From assembly GCF_015207255.1 (NCBI RefSeq), contig NZ_JADEXG010000028.1, positions 1 to 57,992 on the forward strand: DNA of 57,992 bases, written 5' to 3'. Both the position numbers and the translations under genes were made by a program. Of this stretch, positions 16,751 through 25,106 are shown one piece after another (within the stretch, counting starts at the first letter, position 1; every line of letters begins with the position of its first letter). Source of the stretch: Vasconcelosia minhoensis LEGE 07310. GTDB lineage: Bacteria; Cyanobacteriota; Cyanobacteriia; Phormidesmidales; Phormidesmidaceae. The notes under the pieces are model-generated. The model was not told where the DNA came from, did not search any database, and saw only the letters and a program-made list of their open reading frames with translations.

Positions 16751-18043
16751 ATGCAAAAAGTGAACCGCTGGGTTTGGCTGACGGGAGTGACGCTGAGCAT
16801 TGGCGTGGCGCTGGTGTCTGGCTATCAGCTGCTGCGCGAACGCCAGGTGTATACGGTGCGGCTGGCGACTGGCGGCGCAAGCGGTGAGTATTATGCCTTT
16901 GGCACCGCGATCGCGCAGGTGGTTGCGGCGCACGAGCCCAAGATCAAAATTGAGGTGGTCGAGTCAGCTGGGTCGCCGCAGAATATGCAGGCCGTCCAAG
17001 CGCGACGGGCAGACCTGGCTCTGGTGCAGAGCGATACGCCGGTGCTGCCAGCAGTACAGGCGGTGGCTCAGCTCTATCCAGAAATGTTTCACCTGATTGC
17101 AGACACAGCGGCAGAGATTGACAGCATTGCTGACCTGCAGGGCAAGCGGATTGCCCTAATGCCAAAAGGCAGCGGTTCCTATACGCTGTTCTGGCCGCTG
17201 ATTGCCCACTATGGGCTACAGCCAGAGGACTTTCAAGCCTTTCCGATGAGCCCTACGGAGGCCCATGCGGCATTGCTGCGAGGAGACGTAGATGCCCTAT
17301 TTCGGATTATTGGCCTGGGGAATGAATCTGTGGCGGCGCTGCTGCGTGACCCAGCAGTAGAGCTTGTTCCCATTCAGCAAATTGAAGCCCTGAGGCTGTC
17401 TCAGCCCTACCTGCAGCCGACGATCATCCCCCAGGGGGCCTACGACGGTAGCCCGCCGACACCAGCGGCAGACCTGCCGGTTGTAGCGGTAAATGCGCTG
17501 CTTGTGGCCCATCAGGCGGTCCCTCTAGAGGTCGTCAAAGCGGTCACTCGGACGCTCTATGAATCGCGAAATGAGCTGATCCGAGCCAATCCTCACACGG
17601 CTCAGATTCAGTCGCCCAGCGTCAGCCAGAACTTGGGAATTCCTCTGCACCCGGGTGCTCAAGCCTACTATTATCAGGACGAGCCCAACTTTTTTGTCGA
17701 ATATGCCGAGCCGATGGGGCTGCTGCTATCGGCAACGATTATTGTCGCCTCTGGCATCTGGCAGTTCCGACTTTGGCTGGTCGGTCGTCAAAAAAACCGA
17801 GCCGACATGTACAATCTGGAAATCCTGGCGCTGATTGAGCAGGTGCATAGCGCTAGCTCGCTGGAAGAGCTGCGATCCATTCGGCAGCAGCTGTTTGAAA
17901 TTTTGCAGCAGGTCGTCGTTGATCTGGATATCGATCGAATTTCGCCCGAGTCATTTCAGTCGTTTACTTTCCCCTGGCAGGTGGCCATTGACACAATTCG
18001 ACACCGGGAAATGATCTTAATGAATCTGACCGGAACTCGATAG
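16751..18043 (+). CDS. Membrane-anchored TAXI family solute-binding protein
   Basis: A 430-residue TAXI (TRAP-associated extracytoplasmic immunogenic) protein. An N-terminal hydrophobic helix (about 7-27) leads into a periplasmic binding domain with LATGGASGEYYAFG and VVESAGSPQNM, the standard ligand-site motifs, then ADLALVQSD and KRIALMPKGSGS. Unusually, the binding domain is followed by a second membrane helix (about 318-337) and a helical cytoplasmic tail of some 90 residues. No TRAP permease gene is near, so it may work as a receptor or with a remote permease. I chose the ATG at 16751; upstream in-frame codons read through the intergenic region. Confidence 0.85.
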   Translation: MQKVNRWVWLTGVTLSIGVALVSGYQLLRERQVYTVRLATGGASGEYYAFGTAIAQVVAAHEPKIKIEVVESAGSPQNMQAVQARRADLALVQSDTPVLPAVQAVAQLYPEMFHLIADTAAEIDSIADLQGKRIALMPKGSGSYTLFWPLIAHYGLQPEDFQAFPMSPTEAHAALLRGDVDALFRIIGLGNESVAALLRDPAVELVPIQQIEALRLSQPYLQPTIIPQGAYDGSPPTPAADLPVVAVNALLVAHQAVPLEVVKAVTRTLYESRNELIRANPHTAQIQSPSVSQNLGIPLHPGAQAYYYQDEPNFFVEYAEPMGLLLSATIIVASGIWQFRLWLVGRQKNRADMYNLEILALIEQVHSASSLEELRSIRQQLFEILQQVVVDLDIDRISPESFQSFTFPWQVAIDTIRHREMILMNLTGTR

Positions 18044-18326
18044 CTTGAAGCGATACCCAACGGTGATACCGCTGTGGTTCTCAGTCTCTGGAGAAAAATT
18101 TAACGCCTGCCATAAAATTTATCAAATCCATACATATCAGGCCATATTGCTCAATCCCTACGATTGAAGGAATGGTATGAAAGTTGATGACTGAGTAATG
18201 AAATTAACAATATAGGCCCTCATAAAGTGATATGAACTAATTCAACCGCGCAGTTTTAACCGTAACTCTTGGAATATTGATTTGGTATTCCCAGAGCCGT
18301 TTTGGCGTTTTAACTGGTTTTGCGAT

Positions 18327-18359
18327 CGCGTTGAGCCGCTAAGCTAGCGGCTCAACGCG
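18327..18359. promoter_or_regulatory. Perfect 15-bp inverted repeat ahead of the AGCS symporter gene
   Basis: CGCGTTGAGCCGCTA, loop AGC, TAGCGGCTCAACGCG, ending 61 nt before the symporter start. No T-run follows it, so it is not a plain terminator. It could be an operator, an mRNA hairpin in the leader, or a mobile palindrome. The rest of the 18044-18420 gap is ordinary AT-richer DNA in which I see no riboswitch consensus. Confidence 0.6.
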
Positions 18360-18420
18360 AAGTAAGCTCGGAGGCGATAGCAAGTTCCACACCTTAGACT
18401 CACTTGATTCACTTAGAGTT

Positions 18421-20034
18421 ATGAAGAAAAAGACAACCCCTGGCAGCGGCTGGCGATCAGCAGCGCCCAACGTCCTCCGCCTTCTCGACGGGTGGGTTAG
18501 CAGCTGCAGAGGCATCTATGGGATTCCCATTTTGCTAGTGCTAATGGTTGTTACTACCCAGCCAGCGCTGGCTCAGGACGCCGAGACCACAAACGCCGTC
18601 GATGCTATTTTCAGCCCGATTGTCGCATTCTTAGACGCGATCTTCTTCTTCAAGGTGGGAGGTGAGAATGGATTTCCGTTTATTGTTCTATGGCTGATTG
18701 TTGCAGCGGTTTTCTTCACCTTTCGCCTGGGTTTCATCAATCTGCGGGGCCTGAAGCATGCCATTCAAATCGTCCAGGGCAGGTTTGACGATCCCGAAGA
18801 TGAAGGTGAGGTTTCTCACTTTCAGGCGCTGGCGACGGCGGTTTCAGGCACGGTTGGGTTAGGTAACATTGCTGGGGTCGCGATCGCGATCCAGCTAGGC
18901 GGCCCGGGGGCGATGTTCTGGCTGACCCTAGCCGGGTTCTGTGGCATGGTCACCAAGTTCGTAGAATGTACCCTATCGGTTAAGTATCGCCGTCGGCTAG
19001 AAGACGGTACGGTGCTCGGTGGGCCGATGTACTACCTTACCCGAGGACTATCGCCCAGGGGAATGCGTCCGCTGGGGCAGGGGCTAGCAGTCCTGTTTTG
19101 CATTCTCTGCCTGGGCGGCAGCCTGGGCGGCGCGAATATGTTCCAGTCCAATCAGGCCTATTCCTCCATCGAAAATATTTTTCCCGGACTGCCTGCCTGG
19201 ATTTTTGGCCTGGTGCTGGCGGTGCTTGTCGGTGTGGTGATTATCGGCGGTATCAGGCGGATTGGTGCGGTAGCCGAAAAGCTGGTTCCGGCTATGGCGC
19301 TGATCTATATCGTGGCCTGCCTGTTTGTAATTATCGTCAATATCGCTCAGGTGCCTGCCGCGATCGCGACCATTTTTACCCAGGCGTTTTCACCGGAAGC
19401 CGTTGCTGGTGGGATTGTCGGCGTTATCGTGCAGGGGTTCCGGCGCAGTGCCTTTTCCAATGAGGCTGGGGTTGGATCAGCCGCGATCGCGCACTCCGCC
19501 GCCCGTACGGACGAACCGATCCGGGAAGGGCTGGTAGCGCTGCTGGAACCGCTAATTGACACAATCATCATCTGTAACCTGACGGCAATCACGATTGTGC
19601 TTACCGGGGTCTATCAGGACAGCGGCAGCGAGCTGAGCGGCGTCGCTATGACCGCTAGCGCCTTTAATACGGTGATCGGCTGGTTCCCGGCAGTGCTCAG
19701 CGTAGCGGTTTGCCTGTTTGCCTTTTCTACGATTGTCTCCTGGAGCTACTACGGTGTTCAGGCCTGGATCTATCTGTTCGGCGAGCGCAGCACAATCGTG
19801 TTCAAATTCATCTACATCACCTGCACCTTCCTAGGAACAATGATCAGCCTGGGGGTGCTGATTGACCTGAGCGACTACCTGCTGCTGGGGATGGCGTTCC
19901 CCAACCTGATTGGCTGCTACATTCTGTCGAATGAGGTTGCAGCTGACCTGAAGGACTACTGGAATCGCCTAACCTCAGGGCAGATGCCCACTTACGAACA
20001 GCAGCTGGCGGAGATGACAACAGCCGATCGCTAG
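18421..20034 (+). CDS. AGCS family sodium:amino acid (alanine/glycine) symporter
   Basis: A 537-residue symporter that imports alanine or glycine with Na+. Family motifs: FQALATAVSGTVGLGNIAGV, GGPGAMFWL, CTLSVKYR, GGPMYYL and a late FSNEAGVGSAAIAHS, all in their expected order, with about eleven membrane helices. Before the transport core there is an N-terminal extension of about 52 residues ending in a hydrophobic stretch and TQPALAQ, which looks like a cleavable signal peptide. Such a prefix occurs in some AGCS members. A 33-nt perfect hairpin lies in its leader. It is followed by a small minus-strand gene. Confidence 0.93.
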   Translation: MKKKTTPGSGWRSAAPNVLRLLDGWVSSCRGIYGIPILLVLMVVTTQPALAQDAETTNAVDAIFSPIVAFLDAIFFFKVGGENGFPFIVLWLIVAAVFFTFRLGFINLRGLKHAIQIVQGRFDDPEDEGEVSHFQALATAVSGTVGLGNIAGVAIAIQLGGPGAMFWLTLAGFCGMVTKFVECTLSVKYRRRLEDGTVLGGPMYYLTRGLSPRGMRPLGQGLAVLFCILCLGGSLGGANMFQSNQAYSSIENIFPGLPAWIFGLVLAVLVGVVIIGGIRRIGAVAEKLVPAMALIYIVACLFVIIVNIAQVPAAIATIFTQAFSPEAVAGGIVGVIVQGFRRSAFSNEAGVGSAAIAHSAARTDEPIREGLVALLEPLIDTIIICNLTAITIVLTGVYQDSGSELSGVAMTASAFNTVIGWFPAVLSVAVCLFAFSTIVSWSYYGVQAWIYLFGERSTIVFKFIYITCTFLGTMISLGVLIDLSDYLLLGMAFPNLIGCYILSNEVAADLKDYWNRLTSGQMPTYEQQLAEMTTADR

Positions 20035-20075
20035 CCGATCGCTGGGGTCAGGCGGCGGTTGAGGATTGGGCTCAT

Positions 20076-20261
20076 TTACCTAAATTTAGGCGCTTGAGCC
20101 TGACCTTTAACAATCTTTTGAACATACTTCTGGCGCTCGGTGAGAGACCGCGATTGGTACTCACCGTAGAAGTTGCTAAATCGCCAGAACCACTTGAGGG
20201 CGGCGACTAGCCGGTTTGGCTGGGGCTGAGCGCTAGAAATTGGAAAAGCGATGCGGGTCAT
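20076..20261 (-). CDS. Small hypothetical protein (61 aa)
   Basis: Sixty-one residues, basic and aromatic-rich (ALKWFWRFSNFYGEYQ, then SRSLTERQKYVQKIV). The composition is not that of random noise, and AGG precedes the ATG by seven bases (AGGTAACCCCATG). No membrane segment. I do not recognise the family and cannot assign a function. It lies between the symporter and usp genes on the minus strand. Confidence 0.45.
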   Translation of the reverse strand: MTRIAFPISSAQPQPNRLVAALKWFWRFSNFYGEYQSRSLTERQKYVQKIVKGQAQAPKFR

Positions 20262-20388
20262 GGGGTTACCTAGATTGAATGAACACTTTCAGTCTAGGAA
20301 CCGGCGCTCGAATGTTCAAAAGCCGCAGTCGATAGCGGCTATGGCAAAAATGCATCGATGCCTGTGAGCCTGCTATAGCAAACCCAAC

Positions 20389-20425
20389 CAAAGCGCCCGG
20401 AAGGCCTGACCTTCCAGGCGCTTTG
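20389..20425 (-). terminator. Hairpin terminator of the universal stress protein gene
   Basis: CAAAGCGCC-CGGAAGG, loop CCTGA, CCTTCC-A-GGCGCTTTG: a 15-pair stem with one mismatch, 15 nt past the usp stop codon. On the minus strand it is followed by TTGGTTGGGTTTG, a weak T-tract. Confidence 0.7.
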
Positions 20426-20439
20426 ACTCAAAATCGAGC

Positions 20440-20868
20440 TTAGTCGCGGATCACTAAAACAGGGCAGTGAGCAAATCGAATGACGCGATCCGTCACCGAG
20501 CCCAGGAAAAACCGCTCTAGCCCGGTCCGGCCCCGCGAAGGCATGACGATTAATTGAATCTGATGGGTCTTAGCGTAGTCGATAATTTCGGCACTGGGGT
20601 CGCCGATGGCGACCGTAAACTGCATTCCCTCGTGATCGGTTCCGGCTAACCTTTCGTGCAGAGCTTTCTCTACATTTTGCTTCCGCGTCTCGTCGTCTAG
20701 TGTATCCCATACAACGCCTGGCTCGGTGGCCTCACGGCGGCTGATGACGTTGAGGGCATGTAAATTAGCATTGCTCTCAACAAACGCTAGCGCCTCTTTA
20801 AGGGCTAGCAGTGAAGCTTCGGAAAAGTCAATCGGAACTAAAACGCGGTCTTTTGAAAATAGGGCCAT
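20440..20868 (-). CDS. Universal stress protein (UspA family)
   Basis: A 142-residue single-domain USP. It opens with VLVPIDFSEAS, the ATP-pocket aspartate strand, and ends with GRTGLERFFLGSVTDRV followed by HCPVLVI, the G-x-x-G-x9-G-S/T nucleotide-binding signature. It is therefore expected to bind ATP. Such proteins respond to starvation, redox or osmotic stress; the specific role is unknown. Monocistronic with its own hairpin terminator. Start at 20868 fits the MALFSKDRVLVPID opening. Confidence 0.92.
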   Translation of the reverse strand: MALFSKDRVLVPIDFSEASLLALKEALAFVESNANLHALNVISRREATEPGVVWDTLDDETRKQNVEKALHERLAGTDHEGMQFTVAIGDPSAEIIDYAKTHQIQLIVMPSRGRTGLERFFLGSVTDRVIRFAHCPVLVIRD

Positions 20869-21144
20869 TTCTCAATTCTCGGCGTGAACCGAGGTAACTA
20901 CTGTGAACAAAATTTGACATGAACAAAATTCAAACGGATTGGCTGCAGCTTACGCCAGTTGATTGAACGGCTGGCAAAGCCCTAAGATTAACCGCAATCT
21001 TAGGAAGTGATTGGTATTCTCCCTAAGATACCAGGAAGTTGCGATCGCGCAACCCGCCCTATCACAACGCTTGTCATTACGCAGTCGGGATTGCGGTAAG
21101 CTGTGATAGTTGCCGCCCAATTTAGCCCCGCAAAAATCGTCCCA

Positions 21145-21498
21145 ATGGCCCTGAAAATATATGGTATCCCCACCTGCGCCACCTGCAAGAAAGCGCTTCA
21201 GCAGCTAGATCAGGCTGGGATTGCCTACGAATTTATCAATACTAAAACCGCTCCGCCGTCCCGCGAAACAATTGCCGACTGGGTTGGCGAGCTGGGTGCC
21301 AAGCCGCTGCGAAATACCTCAGGCAAAGCCTATCGGGCAATCGGCCCAGAAAAGCAAACCTGGGATGATTCCCAATGGGTGGATGCTTTCGCCAAGGACG
21401 CGATGTTGCTCAAGCGCCCAGTCTTTGTCAAACAGGGGAAAGCCGTTATGGTTGGCTTTCGTAATCCTGAAGCAGCGATTAGAGCCTGCCTTGAGTAA
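21145..21498 (+). CDS. ArsC/Spx family thioredoxin-fold protein
   Basis: A 117-residue protein of the ArsC/Spx/YffB family. YGIPTCATCKKAL places a C-x-x-C at Cys11/Cys14, the redox switch of Spx/MgsR members. LLKRPVFVKQGKAVMVGF is the conserved C-terminal RP-loop region. It could be a redox regulator or a glutaredoxin-type arsenate reductase; the Spx/YffB subtype is a better fit than true ArsC. The in-frame ATG 14 codons upstream (21103) is rejected because the fold begins at MALKIYGIP. No ars genes are nearby. Confidence 0.85.
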   Translation: MALKIYGIPTCATCKKALQQLDQAGIAYEFINTKTAPPSRETIADWVGELGAKPLRNTSGKAYRAIGPEKQTWDDSQWVDAFAKDAMLLKRPVFVKQGKAVMVGFRNPEAAIRACLE

Positions 21499-21565
21499 CG
21501 CTGATCCGTGCTTCACGACCGATTAGATCATAATCTAAGTTATTGCGACCCTCTGGGGTTTTGCC

Positions 21566-22177
21566 ATGACCCAGTCTACCCAACAGCGAAAAAAAAGCTT
21601 TTCAAGCTTTTCCTATAAAGAGGCATTTAAGCAGCTGGGAATTACAACCCTCAACCGTTGGAAATTAACAGCTGAACCAGTGCCCATTAGCGACTTCTTT
21701 CGGCAGCGCCTGGAGCGGCTGCGGCGGTTTGACCTGGAAAGCCTTGAGGTATCAAAAACGTTGCTAATTGATGCGATCTGTGAGGAAGGCCTGGAAGGCG
21801 TCGAGCGGCTCAAGGTATGGAAAGGAGCTTACCTGGAAGCAGAAACGGTCTGCGGCAATGTAGACTATCTGATTGCTGAGCAGCGGGCCTATCTGGAAGG
21901 GCCATTTGTCTGCGTGGTTGAGGCCAAGAAAGATGATTTTGAGCAGGGGACAGCCCAGTGCCTGGTGGAGATGCAGGCTTGCCAATGGGCGAATCAGCAG
22001 CTAGGAAAAGCCATTGATATCTATGGCATTGTGACCAACGGCGAAGGGTGGAAATTCTATCGGCTAGCGGTGGCGGGTGAGGTTCATGAGACGCTACTGC
22101 ACGGAATTGCCGATATGCCTCAGCTGCTTGGTATTTTGAAAGCGTTCTTCCAACGCTGTGCAGACAACTTAGCCTAA
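21566..22177 (+). CDS. PD-(D/E)XK nuclease-like hypothetical protein
   Basis: A 203-residue soluble protein of a type frequent in cyanobacteria. Residues 95-131 read as a nuclease-fold core: GNVDYLI with Asp100, VCVVEAKK with Glu119 and Lys121, then QGTAQCLVEM with a following glutamine-containing helix. The pattern matches restriction-endonuclease-like enzymes and the R subunits of type I systems, but no methylase or specificity gene is near. The N-terminal 60 residues are helical and basic. It overlaps the convergent CpeT gene by 4 nt. Function unproven. Confidence 0.65.
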   Translation: MTQSTQQRKKSFSSFSYKEAFKQLGITTLNRWKLTAEPVPISDFFRQRLERLRRFDLESLEVSKTLLIDAICEEGLEGVERLKVWKGAYLEAETVCGNVDYLIAEQRAYLEGPFVCVVEAKKDDFEQGTAQCLVEMQACQWANQQLGKAIDIYGIVTNGEGWKFYRLAVAGEVHETLLHGIADMPQLLGILKAFFQRCADNLA

Positions 22178-22848
22178 AGCTGCTCCAGCCATCGATAGCG
22201 ATAGGGCTCATCCTCCGCCCCCCAGATCTGCGTGCCGTCAGCAGCAAAGCCGCGGTCCCAGGTATCCATACCGCGATCGTGGAGCACGATGACATTCTGC
22301 ACCCGCACCGCCCCCCGTACCGTAGTCGCGCATCCGGCTGTCGGCGTACTGCCGACATAGCCCAGGGCCGAAGGCCGCAGCTCAACCGTGCAAACCGCCT
22401 CGCCCAGGTCGGCTATGGTCACAGTTCTGCTAGGCTCTGGCTGCTCGCATAGTCCCGTCCATTCCTCGGAATTAACTGGACGAAAGGATCGAGACTCAAC
22501 CCGTTGCCCAGACTCGCCCAGCGCCACTTGAATAAACCGCTGCCGATAGGGCTCATCGAGCGAGTCGGAAAGCGCCTGTTCCTGATACAGAAAGGTGCCA
22601 GGTGCAGAATCCGCGACGGTGATCGGGCAGGTCGTCATCCGCACGCTGACTTTATCAGGGTTGCCCCGAGCCTGCTCAGCAGTGCTCATGCTCCCGGTTA
22701 GGTGGTCAACGACACCCGCAATATCGGCCTCGGTCAGCGGCGCAGATAGGGGGAATCCGCGATCGCTTCGCTGTCCCCAAGCCTCGCCGCTTAGCGCCAG
22801 ACTGAGCGCTATTGTGATAATCGGCAGCGCATTTCGCCCTTTAGCCAT
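22174..22848 (-). CDS. CpeT/CpcT family protein with N-terminal signal peptide
   Basis: A 224-residue protein of the CpeT/CpcT phycobiliprotein bilin-lyase family. Family landmarks are YRQRFI, VESRSFRP, WTGLC, GSTPTAGC, RGAVRVQNVI and GMDTWDRGF followed by QIWGAEDEPYRYRW. Known members attach phycocyanobilin to beta-phycocyanin Cys153 or chaperone CpeZ-type lyases in the cytoplasm. This one begins with a basic and hydrophobic stretch (ALPIITIALSLALSGEAWG) that looks like a Sec signal peptide cleaved near residue 25. That would take it out of the compartment where phycobilisomes are made. No phycobilisome genes lie nearby, so a divergent role is likely. Confidence 0.85.
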   Translation of the reverse strand: MAKGRNALPIITIALSLALSGEAWGQRSDRGFPLSAPLTEADIAGVVDHLTGSMSTAEQARGNPDKVSVRMTTCPITVADSAPGTFLYQEQALSDSLDEPYRQRFIQVALGESGQRVESRSFRPVNSEEWTGLCEQPEPSRTVTIADLGEAVCTVELRPSALGYVGSTPTAGCATTVRGAVRVQNVIVLHDRGMDTWDRGFAADGTQIWGAEDEPYRYRWLEQL

Positions 22849-22937
22849 CGGCTTTCCCTATTGCCACCCGTCCCATTTCGGTTTCCCTTCATCCCTATCC
22901 AACCTTACCAAATCCTTGATTCTACTTCCCCATGCTC

Positions 22938-25004
22938 CTATCCCTCCGGCTCTCCGAACAGCACTACCGAACCATCAAACCGCCGCAGTACCTCCGTCGT
23001 CATATCGCTCACCGTCAGCCCCGGACTCGCCATCCGTCGGGTCGCCCGCAGCACCACCAAGTCGTACTGGGAGGCCACTCGCAGAATCACCTGGGCAATA
23101 TCGCCGTGGGGAACGACCTTGTATCGGTCAGGGCTGGCGGCAGCGTCCTGGAGCTGGTCGTATAGCCGCTGGCGAAAGCGGGCTTTAGCGGGTTCTGTGG
23201 TATGGGCCGGGCAGACGTGGACCAGCGTCATTGCCGCGCCCAGGGCCGTCGCCAGGTAGCGAGCAAACTGAATTAGGCGGAGGCTAGAAGGGGCTAGGTC
23301 ACGGATTGGGACTAGGATTTGTCGAATCTGCTGGGGTTGCACCTGAAGGCGGATGATGGCGACGGGGCAGTGAGCCGTCGTGAAGACGTGGGCGATTACG
23401 CTGCCAAATAGGCGCGCTTGCAGGCTAGCCGTTTCGCCATAGCCCATCACGATGAGCTGCGTATCGTGCTCCCGGGCCGCCCGGCTGATGCCCAGACCGA
23501 CGTCGCTGTCGATGCGCAAAATTGGCTCGGCAGTAATCCCCAGGCTATGGCTGATGGTGTTCGCCTGCTGAAGCCGCTGACGGCTTAGCGCGATCGCGTT
23601 TGTCAACTCTGCTTCGGTGGGGTTGAGGTGGGCCTGGGCAATCGCGATCGCGGCCAGCTTGCCCCCGGCCTGACGGGCCAGTAGCGCCCCAACTTCAATC
23701 AGCCGCGCCTCAGTCGTCGGGTTATATACCGGTACCAGTACGGCAAAATCCTGCCTGGCAGGCGGTGCAGCTGGGTAGGGCGGCTCCCAGGGTTCGACTG
23801 GGCGATTGGACTGATTGATATCGGGGACGGTCAGCCGTTTGGCAAAGCGCTGGGTTAGCAGCGGCCCCAGTACCGACGTCACCAGCATGAGAACAATTAC
23901 TGTGTTAAAGACGGCATCGGTCAGCAGCCCGGCCTGTCGCCCCACCAGCGCCGCCGCCAGGGTCGCAGCCACCTGCGGCATGGAGAGCGACCACATCACC
24001 ATCGCCTCGCTCCAGCGATAGCCATAGCGCAGCCGTACTACTAGGACAGCCAGCAGCTTACTCGCCAGCAGCCCCAGAACTACGGCGCTGACCAAGGCCA
24101 GGTGGCGACTCAGCGTAGAGACAAAGGCGGGCAGGTTCAGCAGCAGCCCCATGTCGATGAAGAAAAAAGGAATGAACAGAACGCCGCCGACAAACTCCAC
24201 CTTTTCTTTCACCGCGCCCTTGCCCAGCACGTCATTCACCGCCAGTCCCGCTAGGAAAGCGCCGATAATGCCTTCAATCTGGATTACCTGCGCCCCTACC
24301 GCAGCCAGAAAGACCGCTAGTAGGGTAAACAAAAACTGGCTGCCTTGGTCATCGCCCGTCTGGCGAAAGTAGCGCCGCCCGGCCCAGCGAAAGCCAAAGA
24401 GCACAATCACCGCATAGACGACCAGCGCCGCCATCTGTACCGCCAGCCGCAGCCAGGAAAACTCGCCGGCGCTGATCGATACGCAGATTGCCAGCACCAG
24501 TAGGGCAGCAATGTCGGTAAAGATCGTTGCGCCGACCGTCACGGTGACGGCTTCGGCCTGAGCCACGCCAAGCCGCTGGACGATGGGGTAGCCTAGCAGC
24601 GTATGAGAGGCAAGCAGCGACCCAATCAGAACGGCGGAAATCCATTCAAAGCCAAACAGCCGCCCGATGGCGATGCCGAACAGTAGGGGAATCAAAAAGG
24701 TGGCGCCGCCGAAGCTGAGGGAGCGATTCCGGGTTTTGCGAAACTCCTTTAGGTCAATCTCTAGCCCGGCCACAAACATCAGATAGATTTTGCCGATGTC
24801 GGACAGCAGCACGACGGTTTCAGCTTTGGGATCCAACAGCTGTAGACCGCTTGGCCCCAGCAAGACGCCAGCCGCCAGCAGCCCGACCAGCCCCGGCAGC
24901 CGCAGCCGCTCAAAAATCGGCGGAATCAGCAGGCTGGCCAGCAGCATCAGGGTGAAAATTGAAACCGGACTGCCCAGCAATCCGCCTAACGCGTCCAGAC
25001 CCAT
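22938..25004 (-). CDS. CPA2 family cation:proton antiporter with two universal-stress domains
   Basis: A 688-residue monovalent-cation/H+ antiporter (KefB/NapA type). The membrane domain spans residues 1 to about 385 with twelve or so helices; LPGLVGLLAAGVLLGPSGL is the N-terminal CPA2 signature, and FLAGLAVNDVLG and FFFIDMGLLL mark the core. It is followed by tandem UspA-like domains (about 410-540 and 545-680, with LIVMGYGET in the first). These are probably cytoplasmic and regulatory, as in Slr1595/NhaS relatives. It lies 102 nt downstream of corA on the same strand and could be the last gene of the ion-transport operon. Ion specificity (Na+ or K+) not read. Confidence 0.88.
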   Translation of the reverse strand: MGLDALGGLLGSPVSIFTLMLLASLLIPPIFERLRLPGLVGLLAAGVLLGPSGLQLLDPKAETVVLLSDIGKIYLMFVAGLEIDLKEFRKTRNRSLSFGGATFLIPLLFGIAIGRLFGFEWISAVLIGSLLASHTLLGYPIVQRLGVAQAEAVTVTVGATIFTDIAALLVLAICVSISAGEFSWLRLAVQMAALVVYAVIVLFGFRWAGRRYFRQTGDDQGSQFLFTLLAVFLAAVGAQVIQIEGIIGAFLAGLAVNDVLGKGAVKEKVEFVGGVLFIPFFFIDMGLLLNLPAFVSTLSRHLALVSAVVLGLLASKLLAVLVVRLRYGYRWSEAMVMWSLSMPQVAATLAAALVGRQAGLLTDAVFNTVIVLMLVTSVLGPLLTQRFAKRLTVPDINQSNRPVEPWEPPYPAAPPARQDFAVLVPVYNPTTEARLIEVGALLARQAGGKLAAIAIAQAHLNPTEAELTNAIALSRQRLQQANTISHSLGITAEPILRIDSDVGLGISRAAREHDTQLIVMGYGETASLQARLFGSVIAHVFTTAHCPVAIIRLQVQPQQIRQILVPIRDLAPSSLRLIQFARYLATALGAAMTLVHVCPAHTTEPAKARFRQRLYDQLQDAAASPDRYKVVPHGDIAQVILRVASQYDLVVLRATRRMASPGLTVSDMTTEVLRRFDGSVVLFGEPEG

Positions 25005-25106
25005 CGGTTTGTGCCCGCTGTAAAGGATATTTCTTACGCTAGCGCTCCGAAAGATACCTGACGGTCCCTAGTTGATTCTAAGGCAATTTAGCGTATTTGC
25101 TCAATT

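Noticed and set aside
18044-18420. Glycine riboswitch upstream of the AGCS symporter
   Set aside because: I looked for the paired GGAGAG / CTCTCAGG blocks of the glycine aptamer and did not find them; only a simple hairpin is present.
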